Source of the DNA: Plasmodium coatneyi
Lineage: Eukaryota; Apicomplexa; Aconoidasida; Haemosporida; Plasmodiidae
NCBI RefSeq assembly: GCF_001680005.1
Contig: NC_033563.1
Coordinates: 1,860,001-1,924,000, forward strand
Direction: 5' to 3'
DNA length: 64,000 nucleotides
Shown here: positions 11,272-21,761 of the stretch, in pieces
How the letters are laid out: every line of letters begins with the position of its first letter
Position numbering within the stretch: the stretch's first letter is position 1
Translations under genes and position numbers: made by a program
The notes under the pieces: generated by a model
Told to the model about the DNA's origin: nothing
What the model saw: only the letters and a program-made list of their open reading frames with translations
Databases searched by the model: none

Positions 11272-14200
11272 TTTTTTTTAATTTACTTAAAAAATATATA
11301 TACGCTTTTTACAATTAACGAAAAAATTGTACACAAGGGAACGTTTGTTGGAAGGAGCTATACATATATATGATAGCGAATGATTGGTGCAGGTGGGGAA
11401 AAAAAAAAAAACTTATACAAAATAAAATGGAAGAGCTTAATTCATGAAAAATGGATAAATGGATAAGTATACCTTTTAAGAAGAAAATGGAAACAGTGGA
11501 GGGGGGTATGGATTAAAAGCATCCTTTAAATTAAGAAGCGCAGATATGCGCAAAAGTATGCAAGTACTTAAAGCATACCTCCTACGAGGGTAAGCAGTAC
11601 CATGGTTTTACAGTAGGCCCTTTTTCCTATCCGTTTATTCTATTTTATATATGCACTTTAATGTAAACTCATATTCAAATGTTATATATTTTGTCCTAGA
11701 GCCCACAAATTATATATATGATTTAACATGAACAATTTTGCAAGATGATGCTATAATGTACTGTTTTTTTTTCTCCATTTTTTTTTTTTTTTTTTTTCAA
11801 ATACTTCACAGTTGTTAATTTTATAAGCGCGCAATTAATTACTGGTGACGATGAACTATGAAGGCAGCGAAGTTACGCATAACTGTAAATGATACGTTTG
11901 TATGTATATACGTATATACGCATATGCAAATTCAAAAATGCACCTATATATGAAGCCCTTCTCGCGCACAAAACAAACGCATAGGTTGTTTTCGTTAACC
12001 ATTAATGGTTGAATTTTATTCATTCTTCAGCTTGGGGCAAATGACTTTTTTGTTCTTCCGTAAAAGCATAATTATATTTCTTTCTCTGCCTAATTAAATA
12101 CGTTTTTATTTACTATATATATATTTTTATTTACAATATTTTTTGTAGATTTCTTTTTTTTTTTCTATCTGCATACGTGAACACGAAGTGGTGTACATAT
12201 GAGGAGTAACATGGCCATATTTGTATGCATCGTTATGAGCATACGTTTAAGCAGCATATGTAAGAGGGTAATTCCACGATCCCGCATTTGTTTGCAGTTT
12301 TTTTACGTTTCTACTACCTGCGTTTGGGGTCACATAAACATGTATGCATCCTTGCCGAGAAAAACACATATTCGCCCAATTCTTCACCCCTTTTTTTTTC
12401 GTTTTAAAAATTGATGTTGATCAGTTTACCCACATTTTTGAAGAAAAATTCGAATTCTATGCTGCTTAAAATGTTGAAACAAAATTTAAGACTTACACCC
12501 ACGGGGTGAGGTAATTCTGCTTCTTTAAAATAGGAAGAAGGTTGTCATTCCTGTTCCGCTCAGTAATGCGATTAAGCATGTACGTACGTTCGCTTCATGT
12601 AAAACATATTTTAAATAAGAAAAGAGAAAACAAAATGTGGCATTTGTTCTTCGCAGGTGAGCAACACCTGTCCCAACATATATTTCGTCATCGAAATGGG
12701 GAAAATAACCTTTTAACCTTTGCCTATTTGTGCGTGAGCCATGATGCCGGTCCGGTCATCACAGGGGTTACCATGCGGGGGACCCATTTTTAACGTTCCC
12801 AATTTGAACGCCCCTTTTTGGTAAATTAAAAGGCAGAAGAGGACACATGAGGGAGGCATTCTACATTTTTCGACTCGACCATTATCTGCGTCGGATTTGT
12901 TTTAATAAGCGGCACGCACATATACCATGCAGCATCTGTTATCATTTTCATGTGGGTTAAAGTGGGGAAAGGGAAACACGGTGAACATGCAAAAAGGCCG
13001 AAAGGTTAAAGTGGAGGAGCACATTTATTCAATAATTAGCATGGCTCATGGAACATATCTTATGCGCACACGAACAAACATATGCATTTATATTTATTAC
13101 ATATTTTCCGTGCGAACGAATTAATGAATATCTTAGAGGGGTGCCAACTTCGTAACATTTAAGAGCCCCGTTGAGGCTTTAGGCTATGTTATTTTATAGG
13201 GAGTTATTATGATCCCGTTGCTGCGTTATGGCGACGTGTAGAAACACAATAAAGATGCGCATCTTAACGAATGGGGGCAAGAATTAAGAAAGCTAGCAGA
13301 GAACGTGGGTACACAGAAATAACAGATAAAACCGTTGCAACCATTTGTTATTTGTTGAACAAATATATTTATCGAAACGGTTAAATGTTTTTGCTTTTTA
13401 CTGTCACTTGATAGAGCAGTGCATATCATCTCCTTTGGCGCCTATTATATGTATTTTTTTTTTTTTTTTTTGGTTAAGAGGTTTATTCAGTCGCCTGCAT
13501 TTACGTGTCCTCCATGTCAGGTAAAAAATTGGAAGGACAATAATTAAAAAGCTGCAGGACAGATGTGCCTGTTTGGGGGTAGTTCCAATATAGTACATAT
13601 TTTAGAAGGCCATAATGAGCTCATTTTAAAAGGTTTCCTAAAAAAGGCAACTACAGAAGGGGCAGGAAATTAAAATAAATACGTTGTGTACATGCGTTGT
13701 GTCACCCTAAAATGTTAGAAGTTAAAAAAATTTACTTCTTTATTTTTTACAACATGGCGGCATAACAATACCCCTTTTTTTTGTATCTTCTTCCTTCAAG
13801 CGTACTTATGAGAAGTTGGTTAGTCCATGTGTGTGTTCTTAATGTGGCAAATAACCCAGTAGACAGCAATAGTTTTACGCTTCATGTAAGGTTGGACATT
13901 TTTGTGTGTTAATCGTTGCAGTGCCAGTTTGACATGTCGTCAAAGTGGCTAAGCTGTTTTACTTTTTATAGAAAAAATAGTTTTAAAAGCGCTTCTTGTT
14001 CAAACAAGGGAGGACAACAAAATGGATTTTTTTTTTTTAAAAAAAATTATTAAGAATTAAAAAGAATGGAAGAAAAATATCTTTCTCTTGGCATGCCAAA
14101 TGTGCTTTCCACATTTTCGACGTTTCGACATTTAATCATTTGGGTATGAACAGGTGGGGCAAAAATTAACAATTGTTAATTGTGCGGTGATTAACATCAC

Positions 14201-14566
14201 CCAGGGGAATTAATTCTTGGCAAAAAAAGCAAAAAGAGTAAATGGAATGGACGCTTAAAAGGGGCGCTTTTCCAGGGAGGCAAATAACGCATGTTTTTAC
14301 TTCCTCTGGAAACGGGTTACGCATACTTCTTTTTTCCTTTTCTTTGCTGAGGTGATTTCCTCCTCGTTTAGTTATTCCCATCTTTGGGGAGCTATACATT
14401 TTTGGGGGTACAACTTCTTTAAAAGAAAAAAAAGGAACGAAATGATACCAAGTGTGTATATCCTTCATGGGTAAAACGTAGCTCAATGTGAGTTATTTAA
14501 TTGGTTTGTTTGGTGTTAGGAAAAGGAAGGGAAAGGAAGTCCATTTATTTAACTCTTCTCTTCACC
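11272..14566. other. 3.3 kb intergenic region without a supported gene
   Basis: This lies upstream of the splicing-factor gene and downstream of the EGF-protein gene. It has many T and A homopolymers (11781-11797, 13452-13470) and AT steps. Short frames such as the one at 12199, with a hydrophobic start, lack a convincing continuation. I see donor- and acceptor-like words but no exon chain that I would defend. An unrecognised small gene or noncoding RNA is possible. Confidence 0.35.
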
Positions 14567-15871
14567 TCACAGCGCAGTTGCGATTATGCCGAACAGCGAG
14601 ATGATGAGAACCCAACTAAGAAGACGTGCTGCGGCGTAACCAATGCATACCTTCAAAGAGCTGTTATATTTATACTTTTTATTGCAAATGCATGCGAGTT
14701 CTCCTTTTTTTGGCGAGTTATTGCATGTCCCGTAGTCACAGTTTATATTGTTGAGGGTGCACATTGTTATGTGGGAAACATCGAATATAGCTTTTTCTAT
14801 TTTTTGCCCATTTTTATCTACACATGCACATTCTGGTGGGTCTGAATTGACGAAACATTCTACTCTGAGGCAAATATTCTCGGTTGAGTTGCTTTCCCTG
14901 GTTCGACACTCCCCCTGTTTATTTCTTACGTGATTTATTGGACACTCATCGGTGAACGCATTGCTTGGGTTTCTATTTTCGTGGTTATCTGGGCTTCCTT
15001 GCGCGTGATTAGAATGTGTATTGCTGTCGTCATCTTGGTTATCATTAACTATCGGGTTATGGTCCCCCTGTTCATGATCGTCGGATATTTCGTTTTCATT
15101 CGAGTCGCTCTCATATGTTACATGGGGAGGTTCATCCATGGTAGCCTGGCTTGCCCCTTCGTTCACTCCATCTTGATGTCTTACGCACGCATTAACTCTT
15201 TTGTCGAAATAATGGTTCTCCTCGCAGGAGCAGAGGGGTTGTCCATCCATTTGCAGTGTGCAAATCCCACTGTTGCAGATGAAGTTTTTACATTTATCGG
15301 CATTTAAGGCGTGGTCATCGTCTACTTGATATTTTAGAATACATTTGCAGTCACTGAAGGGGTACGCACCATTTTTGGTTGTTTGCCCTGGGTTTAACTC
15401 GTCATTTATTTTTTCCACTTCGCTGCTTTCGACCTGTTTGATGCAGCACATGCATTTGATGTTTTCATTTAGCTGCACTTCTTTGTTGCATTTTTCTTTT
15501 TCCTCACCTTCTGCGTTAAGTAGCGGAGTTAAATTTGAGAAGTCTTCTTCTGGGACGGTTTCTATGCCCAGACTTTGGAACACATAATTTGTGAGGTATT
15601 CACATTTGTTTTTGTTCTTACACAAGAGAGCATTTTTATCATCGATTCTTTCGAGAGAGTGAATTATTTCGCACTGCTCATTTATCTGGTAGCTGTAGTT
15701 GTTGCGCTTTTCCTGGTTAAGGCTGCCAACGTGAAGTTCCCTGCCATTCGGTTCGTACGTAATTTCAAAATCTGCATCTTTTATTGTTTGCGGATTCGCC
15801 GTCTTGGCGCTGTGAGGCGATAAGGAAAGAGTTAAGCGGACTATTAACAGGAAAAGCAAAGTGGTAGACAT
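14567..15871 (-). CDS. EGF-domain, GPI-anchored surface protein, 434 aa
   Basis: I took the ATG at 15871, which gives a clean signal peptide (MSTTLLFLLIVRLTLSLS). An in-frame ATG at 16006 would add a poly-Phe leader. Cysteines are grouped: scattered at 67-143, CKC at 175-177, a six-Cys EGF-like module at about 194-229, an Asp/Asn/His-rich linker at about 232-305, a Cys cluster at 310-350, and a second EGF-like module at 371-409. The last 23 residues are hydrophobic after GYAAA, as in a GPI-attachment signal. Among Plasmodium proteins this build (signal, acidic low-complexity part, C-terminal EGF modules, GPI) matches merozoite surface proteins such as MSP4/5, MSP8 and MSP10, and the sexual-stage P25/P28 group. 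I cannot assign it to one, so I give no symbol. Its job on the parasite surface is inferred. Confidence 0.85.
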   Translation of the reverse strand: MSTTLLFLLIVRLTLSLSPHSAKTANPQTIKDADFEITYEPNGRELHVGSLNQEKRNNYSYQINEQCEIIHSLERIDDKNALLCKNKNKCEYLTNYVFQSLGIETVPEEDFSNLTPLLNAEGEEKEKCNKEVQLNENIKCMCCIKQVESSEVEKINDELNPGQTTKNGAYPFSDCKCILKYQVDDDHALNADKCKNFICNSGICTLQMDGQPLCSCEENHYFDKRVNACVRHQDGVNEGASQATMDEPPHVTYESDSNENEISDDHEQGDHNPIVNDNQDDDSNTHSNHAQGSPDNHENRNPSNAFTDECPINHVRNKQGECRTRESNSTENICLRVECFVNSDPPECACVDKNGQKIEKAIFDVSHITMCTLNNINCDYGTCNNSPKKGELACICNKKYKYNSSLKVCIGYAAARLLSWVLIISLFGIIATAL

Positions 15872-16255
15872 TTGTAAGAAAGGGGGGCAAAATGGAGGTA
15901 ACTTAAAAGCGGGAGTATGTTCCTTTATCTGTGCACATATAGCATGGACAAAGAGGTGGAGAAAAATTACAAAGAAAAAAAAATGCTGTGAAGGACTAAA
16001 GTACATAAACTATTGTTTTAAACATCGTAGAACCAATCTAGGCATTTTCCACAAATCTAGTGCGCATACCGGGAATGGGAATAGGAACAGGAACACTAAA
16101 GCGATGCTGAACTAGGCGGTTAAATTAAAAATGGAGAAAAAAATGGAAAATGTGGTGACCTCAACAAGTGGCTAACACAGGTAGCGAAAAAAAAAAAAAA
16201 AAAAAAAGAAGAGCCAAAATACAGGCGAGGAAGGCTAATATTGGTTCTGTCTAGC

Positions 16256-16292
<37 letters not shown>

Positions 16293-19010
16293 CCTCAATT
16301 TGTATGAACCACAGAACGACTGAAATGATTCCATACAAAATTGCAGAATGTAATACATACATAAAAGTGATGGTTATCTTTGATATTTCACACGAAATTA
16401 AGCAGAGGAGGGGTGTCAAAATGTACGTATAGACGAGCCAGGGGTAATAATGCTATTCTCATTCAAAGTGCACAGAAGCTTACGTAAAAGCATCGTCCAA
16501 GTGACTGCGAAGGGGATTAAAAATAAACAAATGATCCAGTTGAAAATTACAAAATCAGTAGCTAACTGGTTTCATTTTAACTTTTCTTTTGTTCACAAAT
16601 GTTTATAACGCCTTATGCATGTATGTACATATTTTCCGCTGCAGAAGTGCTGAGAAGCCACTAAAGGAGAGACACCCATCCACCCCACTGTGATATGTTT
16701 TGGCCCACCTTGCATACATCACTGGTCTATGCTTTTTTATTTCCTTTGTCCTTTTTTTGTTGTGTCTTTTGTTTAGAAGTGTTGTAACGACATTTCTCAA
16801 AAAAGCAGCATTTCGAAGCCCTTTTAACGATATAGCGTGCTGTTATTTCCACCATGATGATTAATTTATTTTTTTTTCTTCATTTTTTATCATTGGTTTT
16901 TTAGCACGTTGATTACTTTTACAAATATTCTACATTACCATTATGGCGCTATTTTTGCAGTTACACGCGGTGGGTTTACGCTTAACAGGGGGGGGGAAGC
17001 AAAATATTTGCAAAATTTACACGTTAATGTATGCAACAAGGTTAAATGGCATGTTCATGGCATGTTCATGGCATGTTCATGGCATGTTCATGGCATGTTC
17101 ATGGCATGTTCATGGCATGTTCATGGCATGTTCATGGTATGTTATTGGAGGCACATGGTCACGCTTGCGCATTTTTTCTCTTGATCTGTGGATAACACTA
17201 TGAGCATTTTTCATTACGTTCGAATATTTTGCTTTACATTAGTTTAAAAAAATTCCTCTATATGTAGATATATGTGGTTAATTGCATTTTTTTTTTTTTA
17301 CTCCTCCCTTTGGTTTATTGTATTTAAAATTTTTTCCTTGTATGAATTTTTTCCCGTGTGTTATGTTCCGCGTGTAATTTTATGAAGTGAGGTTTGCGGT
17401 AAAAATACATTTATACCTTTAGTGAAGAAACATCCTACGCCGTTACGAAGAACGGAAGTCATTTTTACACAAGGGTGTTAAAGAGGAAGTTACATAATGC
17501 GCCGAGTAAACCTTTTGGAAAATACGATTAAATGCGGGATGTTCGGCCCAAGTTTGTAATATAAAGGGATAAAAGGAAAAAGGAATTTTTTTTTTAATTT
17601 ATGTAGGCAGAGCGGATTTGCTATCAATTTCTGGATTTGTACTGACGGACCAGGAAAACGTTTTATTACGACCAACTCGTGTTAATAGGAAATTCAGTAA
17701 GCAAGTCCGATGATGATCTGAAATAAATAACCCAATGATGGGATATTTGTAGACATGTTGGGAGAATTGGGGAGAAAATTTTTAAGAAAAAAAAAAGTTT
17801 TAAAATCAGAATTGGCCGTGAATGGATCTTTTGCCTTTGAAGTGTCCAATTGCTGGAAGTGGATTATGCCTTAGAGGTCGTAGTGTTTGCTTTATTACAC
17901 CCAATTAGTGCTTCAAAGATTCGCATTGCTTTTTCCAACCAATAAATTGTATTAGTACATCGCGGTGCGAATGGAATATATATATATATGTATATTTTAG
18001 TACCCAGAAGATAGATGAAAGTGTTTACGCCCCCCCATATATATATGTTTTGGGGAGAGCACCTCGAAAAGTGTAGAAGGCACATAAGAAAAGGAACAGA
18101 AAGGAATGATTTTACTGAAGACACATTTGGTTGTACAATCTGCAAATATAGTTCTTATATATGTGGTAATAACACCACGGTGATTATTTTGTCCTCCTCA
18201 TGTCTTTTCCCGTTAATGAAAATAGAGTAGAAGGCGAAAGAATGTAGTAGTAATTGTACGGGCTGTATATTTGTACAATACATAAAGGAAACTGTACATA
18301 GGGAAATCAGTATTACCCTTCCACCTGCGCGCCTAATTTTGGACGTCAACACAGGCTGATGTCTCTGAGCGGGACGTGAACTATTATATTATTACATTGG
18401 ATTATTTCCGTTTGACTAATTAATATATAGCATGGTCGCTGTGTTTCCTTAAAAACCTGCTGAGGGAAGGCCCGTGCCAATTATATGATGGGGTGCGTAA
18501 TATTACCGTTTTGAATTATTTGAAGATCGTTTAGCCGCACCAGAGGAATATAAGCATATGAATATATGAATGTATAAATATATGTACATATGGACGTTAT
18601 GTATGGAAGACCACGAAGCCCACTCGTGATAATTACGCCATTATTGTAGCGCTTATTTTTGAGACGCTTGTCATTTCGGAAGAACGAATAAGAGAATGAG
18701 CCAGTAGCCAGTTGTTCCCTAGCGGGGTGCATTATATGAAGTGTATATAATATTCTATATATATAGGTATATATGTGTGTGCGTAATACACCGATGGCAA
18801 TACTCGGCAGTGAGCATTCATCACTCATCATAATATGAAACATAGATAAAAATCAATCTTTTGCATGTAACTGTGTTTTCTTAAATTTTCATGTTTACGT
18901 ATCTTTTAAAATTATTGCTAGTTAAAAGGTGGAAGAAAAGCAATTAGGGGAAGTTACAAGGAAATTATTTTCCTATTGTGACATTTTCTTCTTTGCGTAA
19001 TTCTTAATTT
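15872..19010. other. 3.1 kb between EGF-protein gene and 5.8S; no 18S rRNA seen
   Basis: An 18S gene (about 2.1 kb) should stand here in an intact rRNA unit. I looked for the conserved 5' end, the decoding-site region and the 3' end and found none. The stretch holds long homopolymers (A near 16186, T at 16259-16289), an 11-nt repeat array at 17048 and AT-rich sequence. Part of it is presumably the promoter of the surface-protein gene and of any rRNA transcript. Confidence 0.6.
17048..17135 (+). repeat. 11-nt tandem repeat, 8 perfect copies
   Basis: The unit is ggcatgttcat, repeated eight times without change, followed by a ninth diverged copy. It contains CATG palindromes twice per period. 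It lies in intergenic DNA upstream of the rRNA unit. All three plus frames pass through it open, which produces a false open frame of HVHGMFMACSW repeats. Confidence 0.95.
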
Positions 19011-19011
19011 A

Positions 19012-19172
19012 GCACAGCCTTAACGATGGATGTCTTGGTTCCTACAGCGATGAAGGCCGCAGCGAAATGCGATACGCAATGAAAATTGCAGTGACTGTGA
19101 ATCATCTGAACGCTGAATGTAAACTACACTGAAAAGGAGGTCTTTTTACCCAAAAGGATCCTCTAAAATTGA
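19012..19172 (+). rRNA. 5.8S ribosomal RNA (possibly degenerate)
   Basis: The conserved 5.8S start GATGGATGTCTTGGTTCC is present, followed by the GATGAAGGCCGCAGCGAAATG helix, CGATACGCAATG, TTGCAG, and GTGAATCATCTGAACG. The order and spacing match 5.8S. Some bases differ from the usual eukaryotic form (for example GAAAATTGCAG where GCGAATTGCAG is usual), so it may be a divergent type or a decaying copy. The ends are estimated. It lies upstream of the 28S as expected, separated by about 0.9 kb of ITS2-like sequence. Confidence 0.75.
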
Positions 19173-20064
19173 TAGTACTTCTATTATTTTTAAGAAATTT
19201 ATATGTAAATTTCGCCTACTGAATTATGGATTCACGGCAACTGTGCAAAATGAAGCTCCTTCGGTGTGTATATGTATATACATGTATATATTGATGAAGC
19301 GGATTGCACGGGAAACGAGGGAGGATCTCTACATTTGCCCATAAACGATCGGATAGAATTCGAGACGCTAAAAATGTTCCTTGTTACAGAGCATGATAGA
19401 AACCTTACTTGATAAGTCTTTGTGTTGCGGTTCAATATTGGATACCACTTGTAGAGATATACACGTGCAGAATATACTTTGCATGTATGAATCAACAGTA
19501 GGATATTGCTTAAAGTAGGAGAAGAAAGGATGTCTTGCAATAAATTTTATTGTAAGGTATTCTTATTTTCCTGTTTTGGCATTATCTGAAGAGTATTTCC
19601 TTCGTGTGTCGTGAATTGGCTAAAAAATAACCTAAGAACCGGTGCGTTATAAAGCACATGCTGCATATTGTATGTATGTCCCCCCTATGGGGGCCGGTTT
19701 CTTCAGGTTATGAATTTTTATTAACTGTGTGCCCATTACTTCGGTATAAAATGGATGGACAGTTTATAAAAATTAATCATGAGTGGACGAGGATGTAAAG
19801 ACGTTAAAAGTAGTACGTGCCCGCAGAATGGTTTTCTATTCAGGTGTGTTTTACACTGGAGTAGAAACATCGTTTTGCGCAACATGGGTAGTTAAATATT
19901 AATATATATATATGGATACTCCAGTATGTATATTAAATTTACATTGAGACTATTTTGGATCTATATATTTTCCCCTCTCGTGATTATAGGTTTTGCGCGT
20001 GGGTATTTGTAGCAGCCCATGTGCATTACCTATAAAACATATTTCAGTATTGAATGTTAAGAAC
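19173..20064 (+). other. internal transcribed spacer 2 (inferred)
   Basis: About 0.9 kb lies between the 5.8S and the start of recognisable 28S. It is AT-rich and has no gene. It is called ITS2 only from its position. It is longer than many Plasmodium ITS2 sequences, which fits an expanded or decaying unit. Confidence 0.5.
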
Positions 20065-21730
20065 ATAATAGAAGGGCAAATCCGCCGAAATTAAGAATAT
20101 AAATTAAGCGGAAGAAAAGAAAATAACAATGATTCCTTTAGTAACGGCGAGTGAACAAGGAATAGCTCAAAAAGGAAAATCCCATCGTTTGTGCAAGCTT
20201 ACATTGGGAATTGTCTTGTTGGGTAATTTTCCAAATGAATGTTTTAGCAGTTAAAGTGAAGCGAGGTGGAATGCCTCTCCCAAAGAGGGTGAAAGGCCCG
20301 TAGTTTTATTGCTTTTAATTCTTTTGGAATTTTACTTATAGAGTCGTGTTCTTTGAGATTGGAGCACAAATGTGTGTGATACATTTCACATAAAGCTAAA
20401 TATGTGTAGGAGACCGATAGCAAACAAGTACCGTGAGGGAAAGATGAAATAGAGCTCAGGAATGAGCATTAAATAGTACCTGAAATCGTTAAGGTGGAAC
20501 GGTTTAAGAAAGGAAGAATAGTAAAGTGGGGGAAATGAATTCTTCGGAATTTCATTGCTTCTGCTTTATTATAGAAAGGATTATCAGTGAATGGGGTAGC
20601 CGAAACGAAATCATATATGTTTTTTGTATATATGAGGACAGCCACGCGGAGAAATTTGTGATGTCTGTGCCTTAAAATTGTTGTATCTAGATTTTCGAAT
20701 CTAGGTGTACGCAACATAACGGTTTGCTTGATTTTCCTCAGGGGAGAATTATATACTCTATTTACTGAGGAAACAATTAAATAGTAAAAGAATAAGTGGA
20801 ATGCTTTCTTTTACCTTTTACGATAATCCGAACAATTTTGTTGTGAACTTTCTTAACCCACCCGTTTTGAGACACGGACCAAGGAGTCTACCAAATATGC
20901 GAGTGTATATGTTTACAGCTAAACAAAAGTTATCACACTTTTATACGCGACGGTATATATATATATATATATATATATGTATGAGCTTTGTAGAATGAGG
21001 GAGTCTAATTAATTTCTCCTGGGCATACAATACCGGAGACAGCTACGTAATGTGCTGTACCGAGTAAGAGCATATTTGGTAGGACCCGAAAGGCTTTGAA
21101 CTAAGTGTGGTGAGACTGAAGTCAGTCGAAAGTCTGATGGAGGGTCGAATTGACACCGATGTAAAAATCGTTCATTTCAACTGCATTTAGGGGTGAAGAA
21201 TCATACGAAAAGCCTAATAGCTGGTTATTTTCGAAGGATCTCTCACGATCGCTGGAGTTTGCAGAATATGCAATTGTTCAATTGAGAAGGTGAGTATTTT
21301 GTAGGCTTCTTGTATGCAAAAGCGTATACAAGAGCGCTACAATATATATACTTTTGGCATGAGACCAATGGATCGTACCGGTTGCGGTGGTGTTACTTCG
21401 TTCACGGGGTATTACTTCGTTCGCGGGGTGATGCTCCGTTTGCGGAGTAACACTTTGATTGCTGGGGCGAATTCTCTCTCGATTTTCCGAAATGTACTAT
21501 AAGGAAAATGTGAACATAGTTTAAGATAGATACTATGTTGTACGTCACTCCTATATATGGCGCCTTCCGTGAATTAATGAAAACTCCAAGTGGACCATTT
21601 CCGGTAAGCGGAAATGGCTATGAGGGCTCAGCCTAATGCCTGGATAAGGTGCCTAAATGTTCGCTCATTAGATCCCATAAAAGGTTATGGTCCGTAATCA
21701 CAGCAGGACGGTGCTCATAGAAGTCGAGAT

Positions 21731-21761
<31 letters not shown>

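Noticed and set aside
10899..11373. Plus-strand open frames with Pro/Ile/Val or Cys/His/Gly repeats
   Set aside because: They are shadows of the repeated Asp-Arg-Ser codons in exon 1 of the splicing-factor gene.
16909..17203. Open frames with HVHGMFMACSW repeats
   Set aside because: An 11-nt perfect repeat keeps all three frames open; there is no start context, leader or flanking coding sequence.
18361..19000. Possible 3' end of an 18S gene before the 5.8S
   Set aside because: The conserved 18S 3' end (the region with GTAACAAGGTTTCCG and GGATCATTA) is not there on either strand.
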